Shown here one piece after another: positions 46,246 to 56,691 of a DNA stretch of 64,000 nucleotides (position 1 is its first letter; the number at the start of each line of letters is the position of its first letter). Made by a program: the position numbers and the translations under genes. Source of the DNA: Skeletonema tropicum (Eukaryota; Bacillariophyta; Thalassiosirophyceae; Thalassiosirales; Thalassiosiraceae). Below the pieces are notes generated by a model. The model did no database searches. It was given only the letters and a program-made list of their open reading frames with translations, and was not told the origin of the DNA. Where the stretch lies: contig CM074148.1 in assembly GCA_037178625.1 (NCBI GenBank), forward strand, positions 372,001 to 436,000. Reading direction: 5' to 3'.

Positions 46246-47769
46246 ATGAGCCCATCTTGGGAAGTTGTTGATGTGTCTGAAGTGCCTAAAGGTCAGCGTA
46301 TCTTGCCTAGTCTTTGGGTGTTTAAGCGCAAGCGTCTGCCCGACGGGACTATTCGCAAGTACAAAGGGCGCTTTACTGTCAGAGGTGATCGACAAGTTGC
46401 TGGAGTTGATTACAATGAGACGTGGGCCCCGGTATGCAAGTGGACTACAGTTCGTATGATGTTTATTCTACAATGTCAGCTTGGTTTGAAGAGTGCTGCT
46501 GCGGATGTTCAAGCGGCTTTCTTACACGGAACTCTTCCTGAAAATGAATGTGCTTATGTCGCTATGCCTAAAGGATTTGAACAGCCTGGTAAAGTCTTGA
46601 AGTTGAAACAAAGTGTCTACGGTTTGAAGCAGGCGCCACGTTGCTTTTGGAAGTATCTTACCGAGAAAATGCAAGACGTTGGCTTGGAGCAAAGCAAGTT
46701 TGATAGTTGCCTATTTATTGGGAAGAAAGTTATTGCTGTCGCTTACGTTGATGATATCCTTTTTTGGGCTAAGGATGACGCTGATATTACAAGTGTTATG
46801 GTACAACTTCGCGAGAGTGGTCTTCTTTTGGAAAAGGAGTCCGATGCAGCTGGCTTTCTTGGCGTTGATATTCAAGTGCTCGAGAAAGATGCTGATGGCC
46901 GTGCTACCAAGTTGGAACTTACTCAGACTGGTCTCATTGATCGCATCATCACTAATCTTGGTTTGGATGGTGGTCCTGAAGGTAACAAGTCTGTCCCCGC
47001 TGGTACCAAGCCACTGCCGAAAGATGCTGACGGTGATCCTTGCATTGAACATTTTAATGTGGCTGCTGTTGTTGGTCAATTGCTCTATCTTTCTGGCCAC
47101 ACACGTCCTGAAATTGCCTATGCCGTGAACTGCTGCGCTAGGTACATGTTCTGCCCTAAGCGTTCTCATGAACTGGCTCTCAAGCAGATTGGTCGCTATC
47201 TTCGCAAGACAAGAAACAAAGGTTTGATTCTTGAACCTACTGCAAATGTTTTGGAAATCAATGCCTATCCTGATGCTGATTTTGCTGGTATGTATGGTGT
47301 TGAGCGTCCGGATGATCCTGCTTGTGTCAAGAGCAGAACTGGTTTTGTTATTACAGTCGCAAACTGTCCTGTACTGTGGAAGTCTTCACTCCAAACTAAG
47401 ACTGCTTTGTCTACAATGGAAGCTGAGATTTCTGCTTTGGCTCACTGTTGTCGCGAGCTGTTCCCTATCATGGATTTGGCTTCACATCTGGCTGAATATT
47501 ACGAGTTGGATTCTGCTACTACAAAGATGAATGTTACTGTCCACGAGGACAATAGCTCGGCGCTGATCTTTGCCAAGCTTATTCCTCCTGAATACACACC
47601 TCGGTCGAAGTTCTTTCACTTGGAGACGGTTTGGTTCCGCGAAGAAATTGTGAAGCGTGGGATTCAGTTGGTCAAGATTGATACGAAAGAGCAGATTGGT
47701 GATATCTTTACAAAAGGTCTTACGAGGGTTCCCTTTGAGTATCTTCGCTACAAATTGTGTGGGTGGTGA
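46246..47769 (+). CDS. pol: Copia reverse transcriptase and RNase H (pol fragment)
   Basis: The frame opens upstream; an ATG at 46246 lies inside the primer-like sequence. WEVVDVSEVPKGQRILPSLW starts the RVT_2 reverse transcriptase domain. DVQAAFLHGTL (catalytic Asp), MPKGFEQPGKVLKLKQSVYG and YVDDILFW (YVDD at 46744-46755) follow. Copia RNase H follows (SRTGFVITVANCPVLWKSSL, LSTMEAEISAL, HEDNSSALIF), ending at GDIFTKGL and stop. No internal stops. Without gag, protease and integrase it cannot move alone but could be mobilised or co-opted. Confidence 0.9.
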   Translation: MSPSWEVVDVSEVPKGQRILPSLWVFKRKRLPDGTIRKYKGRFTVRGDRQVAGVDYNETWAPVCKWTTVRMMFILQCQLGLKSAAADVQAAFLHGTLPENECAYVAMPKGFEQPGKVLKLKQSVYGLKQAPRCFWKYLTEKMQDVGLEQSKFDSCLFIGKKVIAVAYVDDILFWAKDDADITSVMVQLRESGLLLEKESDAAGFLGVDIQVLEKDADGRATKLELTQTGLIDRIITNLGLDGGPEGNKSVPAGTKPLPKDADGDPCIEHFNVAAVVGQLLYLSGHTRPEIAYAVNCCARYMFCPKRSHELALKQIGRYLRKTRNKGLILEPTANVLEINAYPDADFAGMYGVERPDDPACVKSRTGFVITVANCPVLWKSSLQTKTALSTMEAEISALAHCCRELFPIMDLASHLAEYYELDSATTKMNVTVHEDNSSALIFAKLIPPEYTPRSKFFHLETVWFREEIVKRGIQLVKIDTKEQIGDIFTKGLTRVPFEYLRYKLCGW

Positions 47770-48368
47770 CACCCTTTGATGTTTATTATTGTTGCGAGTC
47801 AGTGGCATGGTTCGATGCTCACTGATTCGAGAAGGAGTGTTGAGGTTGCCTAGTTGTGACTCGCCTTCCTATTTTAGGTTTACATGTTAGTTTCTGTCAA
47901 TTGAGTGAGTTTTCGTATATGGTTCTCACTCACATCATCTAACGCAAGAGCTGCGCTATCTTATGCGTTGAGTTGCACTTTGCTTAATTGTCAAGTGCAA
48001 ATCAAAGCTCTCACAATAAAATAATATTGTCTCTGTTACTACGAAGTCAACGCTACACAGAGCATTCGGGACGCCGGATACTCTTCATTGTCTGCGTCAA
48101 TATCTTCCTATACTTACAGCGTTGCACCTTTTACACTAGTCCGCTCCCTCCTCCCCACTCCCCATCACACCATACAATAATCAAAAGATACTACAGCTCA
48201 ATCTTCTAAATACCGAAGCTTGGATTTGGAGTAGCTTTTAAGTAGGTACTCAATTATTGTACAGTCGGTCAAGTAGTGACGGAGTGAGTGGAGTGGAAAA
48301 GCTACTTACTTATGCAGTGGACGGTGCATTACTCATGATTATCTTTCTACAGCTGCTAAAAAATCATC

Positions 48369-49328
48369 ATGGCGGCCGTGGGTGGTAATAATATCGTGCG
48401 GTTCACTTACACCGGCGAGGAAGACATACCCGATGATGCAACTAACGTCACCGTAGTTAACGTCACTTTCGTTCGTAGAAATGCATTCTTTCAGCATCAT
48501 AACATCGTTGAAGTCATTTGTCATGAGGAAGTCGAAAAGATTGAAACATGTGCATTCTATGACTGCCCTTCATTGAGACGAGTAATCATGCCGGGCGTCA
48601 AAATTGTTGAGAGGTTTGCATTCCATGGTTGTATTGCCCTGGCGAATGTTGAATGCGGCAAGCTGGGATTAATTGAAGAAATGGCATTCTATAAATGCAA
48701 ATCTCTGAGGAGTATTGACCTTCCATCCGCTGAGATCGTTAGAGAGGATGCATTCGCATTTTGTAAAGCCCTGGCAGATGCGCAATTTGGTAACGAGCTG
48801 GAAAGGTTTAAGTACAGGGCATTCAATAAGTGTCTCTCTCTTGAACGGATTACCATCCCATTGAAAGATGACATTTTTGCGACTGATAATATATTCCAGG
48901 GATGTTGGAAATTGAAACACGTAGATCTGATTGAGGGAGCACTTCACAAAACTATCGCCGCTTTAAATCTTGAGGAATGGAGAAACGATATGAATCAAGA
49001 AATTAATTCAATCAACAAGATTCTTCCCAATGCAGATGCTGGAGGCAAGTATGATTATGACATTGAAGAAGTTACTGTGGGAGAAAAGACTCAGGCAATA
49101 AGAACGTGGATTAGATCACTTATTCGCAAAATTACTCGCTACAAAGAAGAGCACCAAGGCTTATTGAATGAGTTTGCAAGTACACTACAACTTGCTTTGC
49201 CTCAAGATACAGTGATGAATAATGTCCTGCCTTTTCTCGACTTGCCATCATACACGTTTGGCGAGGGCGATGAGTCGGAAGAGGAAGAAGACGATAGTGA
49301 GGATGAGGGAATAGGTGCCAACCTCTGA
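48369..49328 (+). CDS. BspA-type leucine-rich-repeat protein (LRR1)
   Basis: An intronless 319-residue frame. After a conserved N terminus (MAAVGGNNIVRFTYTGEEDI) come about five 23-24-residue LRR_5/BspA repeats patterned as I-x2-x-A-F-x2-C-x-S/A-L-x2-V/I (for example KIETCAFYDCPSLRRVIMP). A helical region follows (QAIRTWIRSLIRKITRYKEE), then a PFLDLPSYTF motif and an acidic tail of ~20 Glu/Asp/Ser. No signal peptide or membrane segment. BspA-like LRRs mediate protein binding and are greatly expanded in diatoms with mostly unknown partners. Close paralogues lie at 51675 and 55246. The upstream region carries the ctacttacttatgcagtgg block, and CAGCTGCTAAAAAATCATC precedes the ATG. Confidence 0.85.
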   Translation: MAAVGGNNIVRFTYTGEEDIPDDATNVTVVNVTFVRRNAFFQHHNIVEVICHEEVEKIETCAFYDCPSLRRVIMPGVKIVERFAFHGCIALANVECGKLGLIEEMAFYKCKSLRSIDLPSAEIVREDAFAFCKALADAQFGNELERFKYRAFNKCLSLERITIPLKDDIFATDNIFQGCWKLKHVDLIEGALHKTIAALNLEEWRNDMNQEINSINKILPNADAGGKYDYDIEEVTVGEKTQAIRTWIRSLIRKITRYKEEHQGLLNEFASTLQLALPQDTVMNNVLPFLDLPSYTFGEGDESEEEEDDSEDEGIGANL

Positions 49329-50016
49329 TATCTCTCTACAGGTATTAAGGGCATCAGAAAGACAAAGTTATACTGAGCTCTCTAGAAACGTGGAGGAAGA
49401 GAAGAGAACAATTGGGGAAATCATGAAGTGGAAGGACTAGTGAAAGAGGACGATAATATTCAGAGGAAGAGTTGACGAAGAGGTACTGCTCTTCTGTTTG
49501 AGAGAATGGCAAAGAATATAAGTGCTTACATGGTTGTGAAAATGAGGACGCGAAGACAATGATAATGAAGTAGAGAGCGAGAGCTGGGGAATAGCTTGGA
49601 TTAGAGATCCATGATAGTTAACTGCACTCTTGCAGGCTTCTCCTGCAAGTCCTTTCACTTTCACTTCTCCTTCGTATCACCACACACCTGCTTCATGAAA
49701 TTTTCCTCATCGTCTCATGACATAGACATAGCTTACCTACTATCCACTTTACTCCATACTTTCAGCACTCCAAAAGTCATTCTTAATCATTACCTACCTC
49801 CGTTCCACCTCCTTTCACAAGTACAAGTAATGCCCCAATGCTACTGCAGTCACTGCTCCCACCATTGTGATGTTTGGCTTGCGATGGTATCGCTCAACCT
49901 GAGACCTGAGAAGCAAGAAGAGACTTTTTTGAGACAGGCATCTTGCTACTTGCTTGATCCGCGAATGAAAGATACCGACCAGCTGGCTGTCATATCAGCT
50001 GCCGAATTACGACCAG
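49329..50016. other. 3' flank of LRR1
   Basis: Shares strings with the LRR2 3' flank (TGATAGCTCTC, ATCAGAAAG, TTCCTCATCGTCTCATGACA, ACAAGTACAAGTAATGCCC), so the duplication included the flank. No gene supportable. Confidence 0.5.
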
Positions 50017-51507
50017 CTAGTCGGCGCGCTATTCGCCGCATGCGGCGATGCGGCGCCGCACGGATAGAAAAGCCGATATCGAACACAACAAACGTCATTT
50101 TGGATATAAACAGGTATTTTTCACCCCAACACCCATCCAAATCTTGTTGCGTCGCAGAAAATCTGGCATACTACGCCAATATTGGCCAATAATATGCCGA
50201 TGCTTTAAGTTGAAAGACCAATAACTTTCTATTTATATCGTTTGGAATGTATCTTGTACGGCTGGTGGTGGTGCTCCGTTCAATTGCTGCGATATTTGAG
50301 GTACTCATGCACGAAAAGTAAAAAAATCTTGAAAAAGTGCATCTGACATGACGAATCCGAACGCAAACCATAGCATAATCGATCCCATATACCCTCCATC
50401 AACACTAAGAAGACACTCCCTAACCCAATTTTTCACGCTGATTCCAATTATGTAAGCTGCAGCGTCCAATTCAAAGTAGTTTTGATGATAATTGCGGGTG
50501 ACGCACACACACATGAAAATCTGCACATACCAGGCATGTCATAAGATGCTCGTGTTTATGTAATTTAGACAACATAATAGTAGCAGATCATTAATAACTC
50601 CTTCTATATGTTATGATACTTGTTCACTTCACTCGGATTTATTAATTGCACGCAATATCTACGCCATCATGGAGTTTTATGTCGATCATCCAGCCTCTCA
50701 TTTCATGAGACTTTGTAGGAAAGGCACTGATAACAGTTATAACGTTGTCTCCAACCACAGCAAAAGGCGCACAATAGATGGCTGTTGATTTGATGAGGTG
50801 ACAGATTCCCAATTGTACATGGAGGAGACGTCAATATCATGCCACAACATTCGTGTAGGCGACTGCAGGTGGGCTTCTCATAACCCACAATCAGTAGTTT
50901 CCCAGGAAACCAAGAGTTGCAGTAGTCACTGTGGTGATATGGAGCAGTTCAGCTTCACAATCTTGATTATCATATAGTAGACAAGACCTCTATGATCCAT
51001 GGTGTGGTTCCAGCATGTTTTGTGTCAGATATATACCCACTATTGATGGAGATACATTGTGGAAATCTTTCTAACTCGACTTCATAGATTTGATATGTTG
51101 GATAGGCGTTGCATGAGACCCACAACCGGTCATTTAGCGCATATTCCGCCCATATATGTAATATTGGTCGCCCCTACAACCTTACTTGCTGTTTCATTGA
51201 CCGAAACGACGCCTTGGTGCTACTGGCTACATGTGCTCTGCGGCGGAGGGGATGAAAATCACCATTGCTATTGTGGCGGTCAAACGTCTCTTTCTGCTGA
51301 ATATGGCGAGCCGCCGATAGAACCATTGATTTCAGCGTCAAAAAATGGTCTAGAACCTACATTGTTACTTTGGAATGTCGAAATTTAGGTGTGTAATGAG
51401 GGTAGTAGGAGGGAGGCCGTCATGGTGCGGCTCTTATTTGTGTCGCAAATTGTGATTTTGGATTTGCGGCGAATGGCGCCGGTGCGGCGAATAGCGGCGC
51501 CGACTAG
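50017..51507. mobile_element. 1.49-kb DNA transposon with CTAGTCGGCG termini
   Basis: Left CTAGTCGGCGCGCTATTCGC and right end complement CTAGTCGGCGCCGCTATTCG are inverted matches over ~25 bp with one indel, followed by GC-rich palindromic sequence. Flanks are CCAG on the left and CCAG on the right, a possible 4-bp duplication. Internal text is related to 22.9-23.6 kb. No transposase is seen. It separates LRR1 from LRR2. Confidence 0.6.
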
Positions 51508-51674
51508 CCAGCTGCTACGACCAGCTGCTCTTACTTATGTCTCTTCATCTTGAGAACCGTCTACTTATGTATTACATCACATACAGTTAGTTGACTGGAG
51601 GGGATGAAGAGCTACTCATTGCAGTGGGCGGTGTGTTTATATGAATATCTTGCTACAGCTGCTTAAAAATCATC

Positions 51675-52613
51675 ATGGCGGCCGTGGGCGGTAATATTAT
51701 CGTGCGGTTCACTTACACCGGCGAGGAAGACATACCCGATGATGCAACTAACGTTACCATAGTTAACGTCAGAGTCGTCCGTAGGCTGGCATTCTTATGG
51801 CACCCTAAAATCGTTGAAGTCATTTGTCATGAGGATGTCGAACTGATTGAAGAATATGCATTCTATAATTGCCCTTCCTTGAGACGAGTAATCATGCGGG
51901 GCGTCACGATTGTTGAGACTAGTGCATTCGCTAACTGTTACGCCCTGATGGATGTGGAATGTGGCAAGTTGAAAACAATTGGAGAACGTGCTTTCAATGC
52001 CTGCATGTCTTTAAGGAGCATCAACCTTCCATGCGCAGAGATCGTTGGGAGGAAGGCATTCGTCAGTTGTGAAGCCCTGACGGACGCCAAATTTAGTACC
52101 ATGCTGAAACGATTTGAGGAGAAAGCATTTAGAAACTGTCGCTCTCTTGAGCGGATTACCATTCCTTTGAAGGACAGCATGATTACTGACGATGATATAT
52201 TCCAAGGGTGTGGGAAATTGAAACACGTAGATCTGATTGAGGGAGCACTTCACAAAACTATCGCCGCTGTGCATTTTGAGGAGTGGAGAAATGATATGAA
52301 TGAAGAAATCTCTTCAATCCATCAAATTCTTCCCGATGCAGATGCTGGTGGCGAGTGGGATGATAATATCAAAGATTATTCTGCGGGAGAAAAGACTCAG
52401 GCGATACGAGCTTGGTTTAGATCACTTATACGCAAAATTATTCGCTACAAAGCAGAGCATCAAGACTTATTGAATGAGGCTGCAACTACACTGCAGCTTG
52501 CCTTGCCTCGAGATATTGTGATGAATAATCTCCTTCCTTTTCTCGACTTGCCTTCATACACGTTTGAAGAGGACGATGACTCGGAAGAGGAAGAAGACGA
52601 TAGTGAGGATTAG
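51675..52613 (+). CDS. BspA-type leucine-rich-repeat protein (LRR2)
   Basis: Intronless, 312 residues. The first ~60 codons and the part from KHVDLIEGALHKTIAA on are nearly identical to LRR1. The repeats between them differ heavily (EYAFYNCPSLRRVIMRG, ERAFNACMSLRSINLPC, RKAFVSCEALTDAKF). The acidic tail stops slightly earlier (EEEEDDSED then TAG, where LRR1 has GAG and continues). No targeting signal. The leader CAGCTGCTTAAAAATCATC is shared with LRR1, so the two are probably controlled alike. Confidence 0.85.
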   Translation: MAAVGGNIIVRFTYTGEEDIPDDATNVTIVNVRVVRRLAFLWHPKIVEVICHEDVELIEEYAFYNCPSLRRVIMRGVTIVETSAFANCYALMDVECGKLKTIGERAFNACMSLRSINLPCAEIVGRKAFVSCEALTDAKFSTMLKRFEEKAFRNCRSLERITIPLKDSMITDDDIFQGCGKLKHVDLIEGALHKTIAAVHFEEWRNDMNEEISSIHQILPDADAGGEWDDNIKDYSAGEKTQAIRAWFRSLIRKIIRYKAEHQDLLNEAATTLQLALPRDIVMNNLLPFLDLPSYTFEEDDDSEEEEDDSED

Positions 52614-53354
52614 GAAATGGAGGTCAACCTCTGATAGCTCTCTAAAGGTATCAAGGTCAAGGGGTAATAACATCAGAAAGGCAAAATACTTAGCTCTCTA
52701 GAGGAAATGGGAGAAAGAGAAGAGAACGATTGAGACCATGAAGTGGAAGGATTAGATACTTATTTGGATTAGAGATCTATGATAGTTTAAGCGGATTCTC
52801 ACAAGCTTCTGCTGCAAGTCCTTTCACTTCCATCCTACTTCATGAACTCTTCCTCATCGTCTCATGACATAGCTCACCCACTGCTTCATTATCTCTAATT
52901 ATACATCACTAGTCAACATCAATGTATATCACCTAAACTTCATTGATCACCCACCAGCTCCACTTGACTCCACCAAGTATCATTCAGTCCACTGTCCACT
53001 CCAAACAATCATTCTCCAACAATCTATTCATCCTTAACAATCCCTCCTTCCGTCTCACCTCCTCTCTCAAGTACAAGTAATGCCCTACTACTAAGGTACG
53101 ACTACTGCTGCGGTCACAGCTCCCATCATCGTTGGTTGGTTTGCGTTGACATCGCACAACCTCAACCTGCGAACTGCAAGTATCGTAGCAAGATTCGCTG
53201 GGCTAAAAAACAAAGGCAGTGGGGCGGGCAATTATCGTGGACGGCAATTACTGGAAGAGGCATTGCTCTAGTGTCCGGATTCTTGTGTCCGGATTTCTCG
53301 GCGGGCAAACATCGTGGATAGGCAGGTAGTACGGCGGGCAACTTCTTGGACTTA
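52614..53354. other. 3' flank of LRR2
   Basis: Homologous to the LRR1 3' flank. It ends at the TA where the second Tc1/mariner-like element is inserted. No gene supportable. Confidence 0.5.
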
Positions 53355-54927
53355 GAGGCGGGGTGACTATTTCGACAGCTGATGAGTCAAATAATATTTT
53401 TTTAAAGGGAAAACATAATATCATCCTTTTTAGTGCAGATTTGGATAGATCTCATTAAGTAGAGGATGTAGGAATTTTCGATCATGAAAAAATTCCAAAT
53501 ATTGACCAAGTTATATACAATTCAATGAAAAATATTTGGTCAGCCTCCTGCCGCGATGGGGGACAATTTCGACACTAGGTAAACTACTAGTAAACAAGTT
53601 CCTGCCATAAAAAAACCATTACTACGCTTGTAGTGGACCGTTTTGCCTCGGAAAAAGGTTGTTATAGTGCTCTATATGATCCCAGCAACCATGCAGATGA
53701 ATGTGGAATGGCAGAATTGAGCTAATTTTACAAAATGAAAGAATATTTATCAAGATTTGCAGTTTTGCTGCTGCTGAGCTTCGGCCCTCTCAGTCATCTT
53801 ACGCTTACAACTTGTGCGTCGTACCTCCACTTCCTCTTTCTCATCCTCTGCATTGTTGACACTTTCTATCACCTCTTCAAATGTTGCACTGCTACGTCTG
53901 TATCGGCAGAATATTCCTCTGTATCGACCTACACCGCGTCTCCAGGACTGTTCCTTATCATCAGCTTCATCTCCAGTCAACTCGCCATCCACTCCTCGAT
54001 TGATTCGTAAGCATCATACTCATCGGTTTCAACAACGATTTGTCGTCTTCGACGTTGTTTTTGTGGCTTCCCTACTTTCGTCTCAAATTTCAACCAAAGA
54101 TGATTGCACTTTACCACGAATTTCAACATCGTCCTTGCATCCAGGGAGAGGACGTCTCTCTCCTGTTCGTCATAAACACTTATATATTATCCTTGATTGT
54201 CAGCGCACGTTCCCTCGGCTGTTTCGTATCAAACAATGCTACTCATTTGATGTGCATGCTCGCTGCACTCCGTTTCTTGGATGCAAGAGTGATCGATTCA
54301 GTCCGAGTAGTTACATAATTTGGAATGATCTTGTGGGCAGCAGCCTTGGCAGCATCGTAGGGATTACCAATGCCAGCTTCTAAGCCCCTACCACCGCCTG
54401 CACTGATGTTTTAGTACCTTTATTCTTCTGTATTTCCCTCGGGGAGCTGGCTTCTGTTCCCAGTGATATGATCTCTTCGGGGTTGGATTGGGAGACTCTT
54501 ACCTACTGCTTCTGCTCTCTGTTGTTTTGCTTGGAGGGCCACGTTGTAGCAAGGAATGCCACCACCGCTAGACATCACGTTTGGCGCTTGCCATGTTTGA
54601 TCTTTGGCTGATCATCTTCAGTTCGGCTTGGGCGGTAATTCTCCTGCATATCATGAGCATCGGCATAGATCGGCATGCCGACGGACAAGACGACGATGAT
54701 TTATCTAATTTTCGACGATTTTTTGTTGGGTTTTGTAAAGTTGGGTGTTTTTATTGCATTTTTGGACAGCTCTCGATGAGTAGATGCTCCTGGGGTATCA
54801 AACTTTTGAAAATATCAAATTTTTGACTGAGAAAAAAACTATTTACCTCTACGCACAAATTAGTTAGCGACTCCTGGACCCCCCTGTCGAAGTTGAATTC
54901 CCCTGTCGAAACAATTCACCCCGCCTC
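53355..54927. mobile_element. Tc1/mariner-like 1.57-kb element, copy 2 (complete ends)
   Basis: Both ends match as GAGGCGGGGTGA plus a diverged ATTGTTTCGACAG block, and TA flanks each side (53353-53354 and 54928-54929), the target duplication of Tc1/mariner elements. Copy 1 lies 12,121 bp upstream at its right end. Confidence 0.75.
53750..54575 (-). pseudogene. Spliced protein relic of the Tc1/mariner-like element, copy 2
   Basis: Same structure as the copy at 41629-42454: MSSGGGIPCYNVALQAKQQR start at 54575, GTAAGA-to-GTGCAG intron, then stops and frame changes. The last 80 codons (53750-53992) are open here because a TGA in copy 1 is CGA in this copy. Acidic and Gln-rich C terminus; the function is unknown. 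Confidence 0.45.
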
Positions 54928-55245
54928 TAGAAGAAGCGGTCGGTCCTTGCTCGCTCTGCCCGAGAGATGGGCTGAGATTGGGCTTGATCATGGAGAGAAC
55001 CGAACTCCAAGTTCGGTAGGGCTATCGATGATCACTCTCTAGAGAGATGATTAAGTGAGTTGCTTCCATAATTTATATGCAATTGCTTGTCCAGATTCTT
55101 TGGAAACTGTAGATAATATAGCGGCAGAGAAACGTGACTGGAGAGGGCGGATGCATGAAACACTTATCGCAGTTTTCTATCACTACAATAGAGAGAGAGA
55201 GCGGGGTAATACTTAGCATTATTTTGCTTCAGCGACCTAATCATC

Positions 55246-56205
55246 ATGGCGGCCGTGGGCGGTAATATTATCGTGCGGTTCACTTACACCGGCGAGGAAG
55301 ACATACCCGATGATGCAACTCACGTTACCATAGTTAACGTCAGAGTCGTTCGTAGGCTGGCATTCTTTAGGCATCGTAACATCGTTGAAGTCATTTGTCA
55401 TGAGGATGTCGAAAAGATTGAAGATAATGCTTTCTATAATTGCCCTTCCTTGAGACGTGTAATTATGCCGGGCGTCACGATTGTTGAGGATAGTGTATTC
55501 AATCATTGTAGTGCCCTGGAGGATGTGGAATGTGACAAGCTGAAGAGAATAAAAGGATGGGCATTCGATAGGTGCATCTCTCTGAGGAACCTCAACCTTC
55601 CATGCGCAGAGATCGTTGAAGATAATGCGTTCTATCAGTGTACAGCCCTGACGGACGTGAAATTTGGTGGCAAGCTGGAAAGATTTGATCAGAAGGCATT
55701 CATGAAGTGCCGCTCTCTGGAAAGAATCACTATTCCATTGAAAGGTGACATGATTACCAATGATGACATATTCATGGGCTGTACAAATTTGAATCATGTA
55801 GATTTGGTTGAAGGAGCACTTCACGAAACAATCGCCGCTTTACATTTTGAGGAGTGGAGAAAGGATATGAATCAAGAAATTACTTCAATCAATCAGATTC
55901 TTCCCAATATAGATGCTGGAGTCGAGTGGGGTGATTATTTCCAAGGTTATACTGTGGGAGACAAGGCTGAGGCGATACGAAGTTGGATTAGATCACTTAT
56001 TCGCAAAATTACTCGCTACAAAGCAGAGCATCTAGGCATACTAAATGAGGCCGCAACTACACTTCAGCTTGCTTTGCCTCAAGATGTAGTGATGAATAAT
56101 GTACTTCCCTTTCTTGACTTGCCATCATGCACATTTGGCGAGGGTGATGAGTCGGAAGAGGAAGAAGACGATAATGACGACGAGGAAATGGAGGTCAACC
56201 TCTGA
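55246..56205 (+). CDS. BspA-type leucine-rich-repeat protein (LRR3)
   Basis: Intronless, 319 residues, with the same plan as LRR1 and LRR2. The N-terminal 30 residues are almost unchanged. The repeats (EDNAFYNCPSLRRVIMPG, SVFNHCSALEDVECDKL, KGWAFDRCISLRNLNLPC, DNAFYQCTALTDVKF) are its own. The helical part (AIRSWIRSLIRKITRYKAEH) and PFLDLPSCTF are kept, with an acidic tail (EEEEDDNDDEEMEVNL). Its upstream region differs from LRR1 and LRR2 except the final AATCATC before ATG. The stop is followed at once by a long CT/AG tract. Confidence 0.85.
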   Translation: MAAVGGNIIVRFTYTGEEDIPDDATHVTIVNVRVVRRLAFFRHRNIVEVICHEDVEKIEDNAFYNCPSLRRVIMPGVTIVEDSVFNHCSALEDVECDKLKRIKGWAFDRCISLRNLNLPCAEIVEDNAFYQCTALTDVKFGGKLERFDQKAFMKCRSLERITIPLKGDMITNDDIFMGCTNLNHVDLVEGALHETIAALHFEEWRKDMNQEITSINQILPNIDAGVEWGDYFQGYTVGDKAEAIRSWIRSLIRKITRYKAEHLGILNEAATTLQLALPQDVVMNNVLPFLDLPSCTFGEGDESEEEEDDNDDEEMEVNL

Positions 56206-56206
56206 T

Positions 56207-56208
<2 letters not shown>

Positions 56209-56259
<51 letters not shown>

Positions 56260-56279
56260 GAGAGAGAGAGAGAGAGAGA
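56209..56279. repeat. (CT)n-(AG)n self-complementary microsatellite
   Basis: About 48 bases of CT repeat turn at TAG into about 20 bases of AG repeat, four bases after the LRR3 stop codon. Transcribed, it would form a long hairpin in the 3' UTR. Confidence 0.9.
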
Positions 56280-56691
56280 TGAAACAAGAAGGAAGAGGAG
56301 CAGAAAGAACAAGTGTTACTTAGGTCTCTCTCTACTACTTATAGAGGAAACGCGGAGAAAAAGATGAGAACGATTGGGGAAATTGTGAGCTGGAAGGACT
56401 TTGGGGCTATGTATGTAGGACGATCATCTTGATGAAACAAAGTGAAGGAAGAGGATCAACATGAAGATAGAGTTGGGGAATAATTTGATTTAGATCTAGG
56501 TAGTCTCCAATGGGGCAGGCTGAAAGAAAGCATTGACCATAGGCCTATTTATGTTCTACTCAAATATACTTGTTAATAGCTTGTGAACTTTTAGGACTGT
56601 TCGAGCCCAAGCAAACAAAACGTAATGTTATCTCTTTCGGTTTGCAAGCTTCTGCTGCAAATCCGTTCAATATTTTTATCGACACCTCCTT

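Larger units (their letters stand above)
45642..48135 (+). mobile_element. Ty1/copia retrotransposon, gag-protease-integrase deleted
   Basis: Left LTR 45642-45935 (294 bp) and right LTR 47838-48135 (298 bp, 4-bp TAGT indel) start TGTTGAGGTTGCC and end TTTTACA. The target duplication CTAGT is perfect (45637-45641 and 48136-48140). Gag, protease and integrase are absent; only reverse transcriptase and RNase H remain. The left CTAGT overlaps the terminus of the neighbouring TIR element, so copia jumped in after it. Confidence 0.9.

Noticed and set aside
49611..50192. 193-codon plus frame after LRR1
   Set aside because: It crosses the LRR 3' flank and runs into the CTAGTCGGCG transposon; the homologous flank after LRR2 is not open.
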